A DNA stretch of 32,415 nt. Origin: JAAZDN01 sp964440875. GTDB lineage: Bacteria > Bacillota_I > Bacilli_A > Erysipelotrichales > Erysipelotrichaceae. The notes beneath the pieces were generated by a model. It did no database searches. It had not been told where the DNA came from and saw only the letters and a list, made by a program, of their open reading frames with translations. Below are positions 1 to 7,171 of the stretch, piece after piece. The DNA is taken from the NCBI GenBank assembly GCA_964440875.1, contig CAYTTS010000006.1:1-32415 (forward strand), written 5' to 3'. The first letter of the stretch is position 1. Each line of letters opens with the position of its first letter. Made by a program: the position numbers and the translations under genes.

Positions 1-30
1 GATAGAAGTATTCTTTTTTTATTTGGTACC

Positions 31-74
31 ACTGAACTAGGTCAGTTCATTTATCAAATGATAAATACTTTTTT
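31..74. repeat. Two small stem-loops at the window edge, possible terminator
   Basis: TGAACT (33-38) can pair with AGTTCA (44-49) around a 5-base loop, and ATTTATC (49-55) pairs with GATAAAT (60-66) around AAAT. The two share base 49, so only one can form fully. The second is followed on the plus strand by six T (69-74), the layout of an intrinsic terminator for a plus-strand transcript, but its stem is almost all A-T. On the minus strand, downstream of nadK, no U-run follows. What lies left of base 1 is unknown. Confidence 0.3.
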
Positions 75-75
75 C

Positions 76-864
76 TTAGAATAATGATCTTATACGATGA
101 ATATAAGTTAAGTTATTATGATATCTAGCAAAATTAACCTTCTTATCTTTAGATAGTACTGTTAAGACTTCACTAGCATTACTAATTGGAACACTTAAAT
201 GATCGTAGCATAATATTGCTTTTGTATAACTAGGACTCTCAAGCAAGATTTTAGCATCTGGATGTAGAACTAATGGAACTTGAAGTGATTGGAAGAGACG
301 GTGGTGAATACCTGTTATCTCCGCCATCTGTAATAACTCTAACTCATCCGATATAACTGCCGCTTTAAGCGATCTATTGTAGCCAGTAGACCCTGGTTGT
401 GTTGATATACAAAGACCAGTACCTCTAAATGTTTCTAAATATACATCATTAATAAATACTTCTAATATTTGTGTCTTTAATATATTTTCAATTCTAACTT
501 CATTTAATGCATAATATGTTTCATGTGAATCATCATTATTTTTAATATTAACTTCTAAGATACGCTTAGTGCTAACTTCAGGTTCTTTAGTTAAAATACA
601 TTCGATTAAATAATCGACCTCATCCAATTGGAAGTCTGCGAAGAAACCTAATGTTCCTGTATGAATTCCAACCATTAAGATATCAGATATGGTCTTTAAA
701 TATTTATGAACCGCGACTAAAAATGTACCATCTCCGCCTACGACAATACATAGTTTAGGATTAATATCATCACGTTCTAGTCCAGCGTTTAATAGTTTAT
801 TATTTATATACTCTGCCTTTTCTTTTGATAAAGCATCACTTCTATTAACAATTGTATACTTCAT
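76..864 (-). CDS. nadK: NAD kinase
   Basis: Cytosolic ATP- (or polyphosphate-) dependent kinase that phosphorylates NAD to NADP. The 262-residue product has the GGDGT nucleotide-phosphate motif at about residues 43-47, the NE pair at 121-122 that contacts the nicotinamide ribose, and the GSTGYNRSL loop at 158-166, the usual GSTAYNKSL of the family. The length matches the short Firmicute form (about 265). The ATG follows AGGAGGGCTT, and that ribosome site overlaps the recR stop 8 bases upstream, so nadK is probably the last visible gene of the dnaX-recR-nadK transcript. Identification is firm. Confidence 0.95.
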   Translation of the reverse strand: MKYTIVNRSDALSKEKAEYINNKLLNAGLERDDINPKLCIVVGGDGTFLVAVHKYLKTISDILMVGIHTGTLGFFADFQLDEVDYLIECILTKEPEVSTKRILEVNIKNNDDSHETYYALNEVRIENILKTQILEVFINDVYLETFRGTGLCISTQPGSTGYNRSLKAAVISDELELLQMAEITGIHHRLFQSLQVPLVLHPDAKILLESPSYTKAILCYDHLSVPISNASEVLTVLSKDKKVNFARYHNNLTYIHRIRSLF

Positions 865-872
865 AAGCCCTC

Positions 873-1475
873 CTATATTTTAAATCTACCTTCCATAGCT
901 TTAATAATAGTTAAATCATCAGCATAATCCAAGTGTCCTCCCACTGGAAGACCATGTGCAATACGAGAAACAATTATCTTACTATTTTCCTGTTGAATAT
1001 ATTTCGATAGATATAGAGCTGTTGTATCACCTTCAACTGTTAGGTTTGTAGCAATAATAATTTCTTTTAAATTAGAATCATTTAATCTCTTCTTTAAACT
1101 TTCAATATTCAAATCATCTGGTAATACACCTTTTGAAGGAGATATTAATCCATTTAAAACATGATATAAACCATGATAGTTCTCAGTTTTTTCCATTGCA
1201 ATTGTATCTGTTGTATTTGCAACAATACATATCGTAGTTTTATCTCTTAACTCATCACTACAAATAGTACATAACTCACTCTCAGCTAAGTTTCCACACT
1301 TAGTACAATGTTTAATTTTCACCTTAACATCTTTTATACTTTTTGCAAGATCGTTAACATCATCTTTTTCCATCGATATTATTTTCAAGGCATAACGCTC
1401 AGCTGTTTTTTGGCCAACACCTGGCAACATTTTTAAATTTTCTATTAATTCTTCTAATGACTTCGGATATATCAT
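873..1475 (-). CDS. recR: Recombination mediator protein RecR
   Basis: RecR forms a ring-shaped clamp with RecO and helps load RecA on single-stranded gaps. The 200-residue protein shows the helix-hairpin-helix (LPGVGQKTAERYAL, about 17-30), a C4 zinc finger with Cys57, Cys60, Cys69 and Cys72, a Toprim domain from about 80, and the C-terminal RIAHGLPVGG segment (Walker B-like region of the family). The Toprim strand reads CIVANTTD, with Ala where most RecR proteins have Glu (VVEDPRD or VVESPAD); the codon is GCA. The start lies just past the dnaX stop, with a GGGGGAG site inside dnaX, so the two genes are translationally coupled. The small gene ybaB/ebfC, which sits between dnaX and recR in many bacteria, is absent. 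Confidence 0.96.
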   Translation of the reverse strand: MIYPKSLEELIENLKMLPGVGQKTAERYALKIISMEKDDVNDLAKSIKDVKVKIKHCTKCGNLAESELCTICSDELRDKTTICIVANTTDTIAMEKTENYHGLYHVLNGLISPSKGVLPDDLNIESLKKRLNDSNLKEIIIATNLTVEGDTTALYLSKYIQQENSKIIVSRIAHGLPVGGHLDYADDLTIIKAMEGRFKI

Positions 1476-1476
1476 T

Positions 1477-3306
1477 CTACTCCCCCATCACATAATTATC
1501 TTCGCCAAATAAGTTAATTGCCTTCTCTTCTATTGTAGCAACTTTATCATCTTTTTTTAACTCTGGGACTTTAACATCAATTGTTGTCGGGAGTGTTTTA
1601 TTCGCTGCTCTTAATCTAAATTCTTGAATTAAATCAGCACTAACAGTTTCGGTAATCGCAAATACTTTTAAGTATTCACCTAACTTTTCGTTTATAAAGT
1701 TAGTTATTCCTATCTGATTATCTTCACTATTTATATCATCAGCAACAATCTGGTTTTCAACACATACTAAACAATAATTTTCCCCAACTGCAATGATTTT
1801 CGCAAATTTTAACTTATGAGCATATTTCGCAAATTCGATATCTAAAATGAAATTATTAATTGTTGACCACTTAGTATCTATTTGAATTCGCTTATCTTTA
1901 TTAGCGAATGCTAAGAGTGATAGTAAGGTCTCTTCATCTAATTTCTCAATATTAGGACCTTCAAACTCTTTAGTGACACTCTCTTTTACATCTTTACTGA
2001 CTGAATCTACCTGTTCTACTATTTTATTATTTTCTTTAACTTCTTCTTTTATTTCTTCTTTTTCCAAAGTAGTTTCAGTGACGATCTCTTCACTCTTTTC
2101 AACTACTTTATCAATTACTACCACTTCTTCGATAACTGGCTGTTCTTCCTTCTTAACTACATCAGCAACAACTTTTGGACTTTCAATTGATGCTCTTTTC
2201 ACTTCTTTATTTACTACTTGATTAGTATTAGATACTAAATTAATCATTTTAATGAATCCTAGCTCTAAATAAGCATGTAAATCTGATATATTCTTTTTCA
2301 ATGTTGTAATTTCCATTAATACATCAATCATGGCTAATAACTCATTACTATTAACTAAGTCTAATATATTTTTAACCTGAGTTTCTTCATTAAATTCAAG
2401 TAATGTTGAATTTTTAGCATAAGAGTAAATAACTGTTTCTTTTAACATTTTAATTAAGTCTAAAGTTAATCTCTCTAAATTATTACCTTGATCAGTTATT
2501 CTGTTTAAATTATTTAAGGTACTTTGGATATCCTTACTAAAGATATTCATTAAAAGTTCTAACTTCTCTTCATTAGTTACAATACCGTATATTTGTCTGA
2601 CATCTTCTAATTTAATATTATCAATTGCGTAAGCGATAGTTTGTTCTAAAATACTTAAACTCTCACGAACTCCCCCATCAGCTAACTCACTAATCAACCC
2701 AATAGCCTTATCTTCATAAGCGATAGTTTCACTATTTAATATCTTAGTGATATTTCTATTTATATCTTCTTTATGAACACGAGTAAAATCATATCTTTGA
2801 CATCTTGAAATTATCGTCGGTATTACTTTATGAGGTTCTGTAGTTGCTAAAATAAAGACAACATGTGCAGGAGGTTCCTCTAATGTCTTAAGAAGAGCAT
2901 TAAAAGCGCCCAGTGATAACATATGGACCTCATCAATTATATATACCTTATACTTACCATTTAATGGTGCATATTTTACTTTTTCAATTAAACTTCTAAT
3001 CTCATCAACACCATTATTACTTGCGGCGTCAATCTCAACTATATCAGGATGGATTCCTTGTCGCGTAGCTTCACAATTTTCACAAGTGTCACAGATCATT
3101 TCATCTTCACTAATACAGTTTATTGCTTTCGCAAATAACTTAGCGATACTCGTTTTACCATTTCCACTTGGACCACTAAATAAATATGCATGTGCTAATT
3201 TGTTTTGCTCTAATGCATTTGTTAGTGTTGTTACTATATGTTGTTGTCCTACGACATCGTCGAAAGTTTGTGGTCTATATTTTCTATATAAAGCTGTGTA
3301 TGACAT
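1477..3306 (-). CDS. dnaX: DNA polymerase III clamp-loader subunit gamma/tau
   Basis: ATPase subunit of the clamp loader that puts DnaN on DNA and tethers the replicase. The 609 residues contain Walker A GPSGNGKT (45-52), zinc-binding Cys64, Cys72, Cys75 and Cys78, the IIDEVHML Walker B, and the SRCQR arginine-finger motif. Domain III follows to about 370, then an acidic Val/Glu/Lys-rich linker (about 380-455), then a tau-type C-terminal domain. The ATG has a strong AGGAGG site 7 bases upstream. A TATAAT at 3323-3328 (minus) could be a -10, but no good -35 is seen. A TTAAAAAAAG run lies near the 3' end (1551-1560); it is too late in the gene to make a useful gamma form by slippage. Probably cotranscribed with the RelA/SpoT-domain gene 32 bases upstream. 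Confidence 0.97.
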   Translation of the reverse strand: MSYTALYRKYRPQTFDDVVGQQHIVTTLTNALEQNKLAHAYLFSGPSGNGKTSIAKLFAKAINCISEDEMICDTCENCEATRQGIHPDIVEIDAASNNGVDEIRSLIEKVKYAPLNGKYKVYIIDEVHMLSLGAFNALLKTLEEPPAHVVFILATTEPHKVIPTIISRCQRYDFTRVHKEDINRNITKILNSETIAYEDKAIGLISELADGGVRESLSILEQTIAYAIDNIKLEDVRQIYGIVTNEEKLELLMNIFSKDIQSTLNNLNRITDQGNNLERLTLDLIKMLKETVIYSYAKNSTLLEFNEETQVKNILDLVNSNELLAMIDVLMEITTLKKNISDLHAYLELGFIKMINLVSNTNQVVNKEVKRASIESPKVVADVVKKEEQPVIEEVVVIDKVVEKSEEIVTETTLEKEEIKEEVKENNKIVEQVDSVSKDVKESVTKEFEGPNIEKLDEETLLSLLAFANKDKRIQIDTKWSTINNFILDIEFAKYAHKLKFAKIIAVGENYCLVCVENQIVADDINSEDNQIGITNFINEKLGEYLKVFAITETVSADLIQEFRLRAANKTLPTTIDVKVPELKKDDKVATIEEKAINLFGEDNYVMGE

Positions 3307-3338
3307 AAATACCTCCTCTTATATTATACTTAATCTTT

Positions 3339-4697
3339 TTAATTATTAAAAACTTCTGAAATATCATTTCTTAGCTGCTCATATTTACCTTCAATATCAA
3401 TTAATTCTTCTTTATCACTTAACTGTAATAAGTTATCTATGAATCTCCTTATTATCATCATAATTCCATAAAGATTTTCTTCATAGATTACAGAAACACT
3501 TTCACACTTAATTAAGCTTTGAGCAACTAGTGAATATACGTCTTCTTTGATATTTTCTAAACCTTTAATTTTACTCAGTTTATCTGTCTTTTCACTGTAC
3601 CATCTTGGTTCAAACAATAACTTTTTAATAAATGTGATAAACTTATTGAAATTCACAACCGTTTCATTATCTTGAAGGATAAATAACATTGAGAATAGTA
3701 CATGCCAATCAAAATCAACATTTAATACCTCTAAACAATAATTACCAAATTCAGACTGGAAACTATCTCCATTACTTATATCTTCAACAATATCGATACG
3801 GCTAGTAAAGTCCATATCTGTCTTTGATAAAAGATCTAACTTCTCGAAATAATCTAGCATGACTATTTGCGGTGAAGAATTATTAACAAAGTCTTCTATA
3901 TATAGGTAATGGCTTAATAAGGCACTTAACTTCTTAATATCAATATCAATTTCTGCCGTTTCTTTAAGTTTATGGGAAAATAAGTTATTTATCTCTTTAC
4001 CTAAGAATGATTTAAAGTTTGTCCCATCCATACCGATACTATAATTACTCTTATGCGTCATTTCTGTATATATTTGTGTTAACTGACTATCAATAATGTC
4101 TAAATTACTTTTTACTGATATTAATAGTTCTTTTAAGAAACTATCAAACATAAGAAAGTTATTATTCTTATACATTACTTCATGTTCAATACCTGACCAA
4201 AATGTATTGATAAGTGATTTAATTTGTAGTTCAAAATTTATTCTCACTTTATCCTTTAATATATAGCCATCTATGCGATATATATCAAAACCATTACTTT
4301 GGCTTTGTGGTTGTTCCATATTGAAGTTCATATAGATATTACCGTTCACTTTCGATTTAAAATACTCATTATGTGAAACGATAAAAGAGTGCTTGATTTG
4401 ATTATATAGTTTTATCTCATCCTCTTTAAAACGACACTCTAAAGTAATACCAATAATATCCGAAAGATTATTAATGATATCCTCTGCATTATCGTATTTA
4501 AGGTAGTATTTTCGTTTAATAATTTTACTTCTTAAACTATTTTCACTCTTAACGCGTGATGATACTCCAATGTAGTTATCATTAACATCAACTAAAGAAG
4601 TTAAAAATTGAGTAAGTTCATTTTCAAGTTCTTCATATTCTTTTTGATTTTTTAGTAATAACTCAGCACTTTCATCTATTAAATCAAACAGCTTCAA
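3339..4697 (-). CDS. Divergent RelA/SpoT nucleotidyltransferase-domain protein
   Basis: A 452-residue soluble protein. Residues about 46-180 match the (p)ppGpp synthetase fold: SRVKSENSL (46-54), DIIGITLECRF (80-90, Asp80 at the Mg-binding position) and FELQIKSLINTFWSGIEH (155-172, Glu156 at the catalytic Glu of EIQIRT). The guanine-binding NGYRSxH motif is altered to NGFDIYR (135-141). There is no HD hydrolase and no TGS/ACT region; residues 190-452 look helical and are unlike anything I know. It may be a diverged small alarmone synthetase, a synthetase using another substrate, or an inactive sensor. The start chosen is TTG at 4697, because AAGGAG lies 8 bases upstream; an in-frame ATG at 4724 lies upstream of that site, within ribF. 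The gene overlaps the ribF end by 14 bases, so it is coupled to ribF. Confidence 0.8.
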   Translation of the reverse strand: MKLFDLIDESAELLLKNQKEYEELENELTQFLTSLVDVNDNYIGVSSRVKSENSLRSKIIKRKYYLKYDNAEDIINNLSDIIGITLECRFKEDEIKLYNQIKHSFIVSHNEYFKSKVNGNIYMNFNMEQPQSQSNGFDIYRIDGYILKDKVRINFELQIKSLINTFWSGIEHEVMYKNNNFLMFDSFLKELLISVKSNLDIIDSQLTQIYTEMTHKSNYSIGMDGTNFKSFLGKEINNLFSHKLKETAEIDIDIKKLSALLSHYLYIEDFVNNSSPQIVMLDYFEKLDLLSKTDMDFTSRIDIVEDISNGDSFQSEFGNYCLEVLNVDFDWHVLFSMLFILQDNETVVNFNKFITFIKKLLFEPRWYSEKTDKLSKIKGLENIKEDVYSLVAQSLIKCESVSVIYEENLYGIMMIIRRFIDNLLQLSDKEELIDIEGKYEQLRNDISEVFNN

Positions 4698-5637
4698 TGT
4701 TATATCTCCTTCTATTATCCTCATTAAAGAATAATTCTGAAATTTCTATATCTTTATGCATTTGATCAATTAACTCTTGGACATTATCAAACTTTAATTC
4801 TTCTCTGACTTTAACTATAAAACTAAAACGTACTTTTTTATCATAGACATTACTATTGAAATCGTGAACAAACGATTCTATTGATTTCTTAGTCACGGTA
4901 TTAATTGTCGGATTATGTCCAACATTAATCGTAGATACATAATTTTTATTATCTATTGTCGTTATACCGATATATATACCATCTGATAATAATATTTTAT
5001 TTTCAGGGTAATCTAAATTAATCGTTGGAAAACCAATAGTTCTACCTTTTTTTCTACCATGTTTAACAAAACCATCAATAAAATAAGGATATCCTAATAG
5101 TTCATTAGCATCCTCAACTTTACTTGATTTTAGTGACTCTTTAATTAGTGTTGAACTAATTCTTTTATTATTAGCTTTATAATCATTTATTACACTTAAG
5201 TCTAAACCTTCAACATTCTTTAATGTTTCAACTGATCCAGAACCCTTAGTACCGTATCTAAAGTCTTCACCGCAAACTAAATGTTTAATCTTAAGTTTAC
5301 CAATTACCTCTTGATGAAACTCATCTGGTGTTAATGACGATAATTCTCTTGTAAACTTTAATATGATAAATTGATCGACACCTAAACTTTCAGCAATCTT
5401 AACACGCTCATTTACTGTTGTCAGTAACTCCTCTTTATTTCCAGTAATTACTGATGCAGGTGAAGGTGAGAAAGTAATCATTGAACTTTTGATTCCTTTT
5501 GCCTTTGCCTCACTTATCGCTCGTTTTATTAATTGTTTATGACCTTCATGTAAACCGTCAAAAAAACCAATAGCACTTACGCTATCCGCAATCTCTTTTT
5601 CTAATAAACTTCCAAGTTCGTAATTTATTATTCTCAT
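4684..5637 (-). CDS. ribF: Bifunctional riboflavin kinase/FMN adenylyltransferase
   Basis: Converts riboflavin to FMN and then to FAD. The N-terminal FAD synthetase domain carries GFFDGLHEGH (24-33), the nucleotidyl-transferase GxFDxxHxGH motif. The C-terminal riboflavin kinase domain carries GRTIGFPTINL and SDGIYIG. About 317 residues, the usual length. The ATG at 5637 overlaps the truB stop as TAATG and has GAGG 9 bases upstream; upstream in-frame start codons lie at or before that site and are less likely. Its 3' end overlaps the next gene. The truB-ribF order is common in Firmicutes (often after rbfA), but here the pair is inserted in the tadA-dnaX interval. Confidence 0.95.
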   Translation of the reverse strand: MRIINYELGSLLEKEIADSVSAIGFFDGLHEGHKQLIKRAISEAKAKGIKSSMITFSPSPASVITGNKEELLTTVNERVKIAESLGVDQFIILKFTRELSSLTPDEFHQEVIGKLKIKHLVCGEDFRYGTKGSGSVETLKNVEGLDLSVINDYKANNKRISSTLIKESLKSSKVEDANELLGYPYFIDGFVKHGRKKGRTIGFPTINLDYPENKILLSDGIYIGITTIDNKNYVSTINVGHNPTINTVTKKSIESFVHDFNSNVYDKKVRFSFIVKVREELKFDNVQELIDQMHKDIEISELFFNEDNRRRYNIEAV

Positions 5638-6476
5638 TACCATAGTCCTCGCTTGCATTTAAATGTATTATTCTCTTCACGCTCATAAAAAGCCGTGCTT
5701 TTATTATTTATTGTTATTAGTACTAAATCTTCTTCAGTATCTAACTCAATCCTTCTTCCATTAAATATATCTGCTTTATCAGGATACTCTAGTTTAAAAT
5801 AGTGATTTAGGGCTTCTTCCGGATCAATGAAATTAAACTTTAAATTTTTAATATCATCTACTGAACTTGCATCCTCTAAATGAAACTCACCAATTCTAGT
5901 TCGAACTAATGATGTCATAATACCAATCGTATTTAGTTTTTCAGCAATATCAACTATTAGTGACCTTACGTAGGTCCCTGCTGAACAAGAAACTCTAACT
6001 TTGATAGTCTCTCCAATATCTAAGAGTTCAATCTCACTTATTTCGATCTCACGTTCTTCACGTTCTATCGTTATATTCTCACGAGCTAGTTCATATAGTT
6101 TCTTCCCATTTACTTTAAGTGCTGAATACATTGGTGGAGTTTGCATACTCTTACCAAGAAAGCTATTTAAAACTTCAATAACTTCTTGCTCACTTACTTT
6201 AATTGGTTCAACTTCTTCAGTAATTTCTCCCCATATATCTAAGGTATCACTCATTAAACCTAATTTCATTTCAAAAATATATTCTTTATCATCATATTGT
6301 AAATAGTTAACTAATTTTGTTGCCTTATTAATCGCAACAAGCATTAATCCTGTCGCATTTGGATCTAAAGTACCAGTATGACCTACTCGCTTCATCCTCG
6401 TACTTCTTCTAACGATATTAACTAAATCGTGAGAAGTCATATCCATTTCTTTATTTATTAGTAATAATTTATCCAT
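5637..6476 (-). CDS. truB: tRNA pseudouridine(55) synthase
   Basis: Makes pseudouridine 55 in the T-loop of tRNAs. The 279-residue protein has the family start LLLINKEMDMTSHD and the catalytic HTGTLDPNATGLM motif with Asp38. It also has the PPMYSALKVNGKKLYELAR segment and the CSAGTYVRSLIVD motif, both typical of TruB. The ATG at 6476 is chosen because family members begin right before the LLxxNKP-like segment; an in-frame TTG at 6491 would add five residues. The ribosome site is weak (GGTG about 9 bases upstream). The stop overlaps the ribF start, so the two are translationally coupled. Confidence 0.95.
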   Translation of the reverse strand: MDKLLLINKEMDMTSHDLVNIVRRSTRMKRVGHTGTLDPNATGLMLVAINKATKLVNYLQYDDKEYIFEMKLGLMSDTLDIWGEITEEVEPIKVSEQEVIEVLNSFLGKSMQTPPMYSALKVNGKKLYELARENITIEREEREIEISEIELLDIGETIKVRVSCSAGTYVRSLIVDIAEKLNTIGIMTSLVRTRIGEFHLEDASSVDDIKNLKFNFIDPEEALNHYFKLEYPDKADIFNGRRIELDTEEDLVLITINNKSTAFYEREENNTFKCKRGLW

Positions 6477-6496
6477 TATTATTAACACCAACCTTA

Positions 6497-6943
6497 TTAT
6501 CTTTTTTTGTTAAAAAACTTTATTAATATATCATTACACTCTGCTTCTAGTACTTTTGTTTTTACTAGTAGTTTGTGGTTATGGTTATTTTCAAATATAT
6601 GTAGTGATGAGACAACCCCACCATCCTTATTATCTAAAGCACCGATAACAACTCGTTTAATTCTTGAGTGTACTATTGCCCCTGCACACATTGAACATGG
6701 TTCAAGTGTTACATATAAAGTACAATCATCTAAGCGCCAATTATCAATTTTTTTTGATGCCTCGTTAATTGCTAGTATTTCAGCATGTGCAGTTGCTTGT
6801 TGTAGTGTTTCTTTAAGATTGTGACTCTTAGCGATAAGTTCATTATCCCTTACTATTACAGCCCCAACAGGTATCTCGCCACTAGCTAAAGCTACCTTAG
6901 CTTCCTCTAATGCAAGACTCATATAGTGCTCGTCATTAATCAT
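6497..6943 (-). CDS. tadA: tRNA-specific adenosine-34 deaminase
   Basis: Zinc enzyme that deaminates adenosine 34 to inosine in tRNA-Arg(ACG), allowing wobble reading. The 148 residues show the deaminase zinc motif HAE (53-55, with catalytic Glu55) and PCSMC (82-86), plus the NWRLDDCTLYVTLEP segment of TadA. The start is the ATG at 6943, preceded by AGAGGTGAT. A longer reading frame continues upstream to 7075, but that part is the antisense-free SRP RNA gene and has no ribosome site. A TGCTACAAT extended -10 at 6968-6976 could serve this gene and the truB-ribF group that follows after 20 bases. Confidence 0.95.
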   Translation of the reverse strand: MINDEHYMSLALEEAKVALASGEIPVGAVIVRDNELIAKSHNLKETLQQATAHAEILAINEASKKIDNWRLDDCTLYVTLEPCSMCAGAIVHSRIKRVVIGALDNKDGGVVSSLHIFENNHNHKLLVKTKVLEAECNDILIKFFNKKR

Positions 6944-6967
6944 AAATATCACCTCTTGCGCCCTTAC

Positions 6968-6976
6968 ATTGTAGCA
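6968..6976 (-). promoter_or_regulatory. Candidate extended -10 promoter for tadA
   Basis: TGCTACAAT on the minus strand matches TGnTATAAT with one change and sits 25 bases before the tadA ATG, just after the ffs terminator. No convincing -35 is present because the terminator U-run occupies that place. Inferred from sequence only. Confidence 0.4.
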
Positions 6977-6985
6977 TATTAGACA

Positions 6986-7005
6986 ATAAAAAAGGCACAC
7001 ACAAA
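6986..7005 (-). terminator. Intrinsic terminator of ffs
   Basis: The 3' strand of the closing SRP RNA helix (GTGTGTGCC) is followed directly by TTTTTT and ATT on the minus strand (U-run at about 6988-6993). The RNA's own terminal helix thus serves as the terminator hairpin. Confidence 0.7.
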
Positions 7006-7067
7006 TAGGGATTGAGTAAGGCTGCTTCCTTCCGGACCTGACCTGGTTACAATATATCTGTTGTGCC
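6988..7067 (-). ncRNA. ffs: Signal recognition particle RNA, short 4.5S type
   Basis: RNA scaffold of the SRP, bound by Ffh, used to target nascent membrane proteins to FtsY and the Sec translocon. The minus strand contains the conserved hairpin core CAGGUC-AGGUCCGGAAGGAAGCAGCC, with the GGAA tetraloop and the asymmetric loop that bind the Ffh M domain. GGCACA at the 5' end pairs with TGTGCC at the 3' end. The promoter just upstream places the RNA start near 7067 and the U-run the end near 6988, so it is about 80 nt, without the Alu domain of the B. subtilis scRNA (about 270 nt). This short form is known in Mollicutes and enterobacteria. It lies between serS and tadA. Confidence 0.93.
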
Positions 7068-7073
7068 TTAATC

Positions 7074-7102
7074 ATTATATAATTTTTAATAAATTAAATC
7101 AA
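7074..7102 (-). promoter_or_regulatory. Promoter of ffs
   Basis: TTGATT (-35, 7097-7102) and TATAAT (-10, 7074-7079) on the minus strand with a 17-base spacer. The predicted start, about 7 bases past the -10, coincides with the first G of the SRP RNA. A good sigma-70/SigA type promoter. Confidence 0.8.
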
Positions 7103-7112
7103 ATGATATGTC

Positions 7113-7132
7113 AATGTTACACGTGTAACATT
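7113..7132. other. parS: parS-type centromere site 1
   Basis: A perfect 20-bp palindrome whose central 16 bases, TGTTACACGTGTAACA (7115-7130), fit the bacterial parS consensus TGTTnCACGTGnAACA bound by ParB/Spo0J. It is in the serS-ffs gap, 10 bases upstream of the ffs -35. ParB would nucleate here, spread, and help load SMC near the origin. Genes for ParA and ParB are not in the window. A short operator for another regulator is possible, but a second consensus site 1.4 kb away supports parS. Confidence 0.8.
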
Positions 7133-7171
7133 AGTTTTATTGAAATATAGTAATACAGATCATTTATTATT

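Noticed and set aside
16..46. Minus-strand TAGTTCAGTGGTACC resembling a tRNA D-arm or a T-box core
   Set aside because: No matching acceptor, D-stem or anticodon arm can be formed, and there is no room for Stem I; too close to the edge to judge further.
1551..1560. TTAAAAAAAG slippery run in dnaX, as for the E. coli gamma frameshift
   Set aside because: It lies about 25 codons from the stop; slippage would remove only the tail and not give a gamma-like protein. No stimulating hairpin was seen.
1973..2221. Plus-strand Ser/Thr-rich frame opposite dnaX
   Set aside because: It mirrors the Glu/Lys/Val-rich linker of dnaX; no ribosome site or homology. Other antisense frames over dnaX, gyrA, gyrB and dnaN were dropped for the same reason.
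6944..7075. Upstream extension of the tadA reading frame (44 extra residues)
   Set aside because: This stretch is the SRP RNA gene with its terminator; the ATG at 6943 has the ribosome site and the family's usual start.
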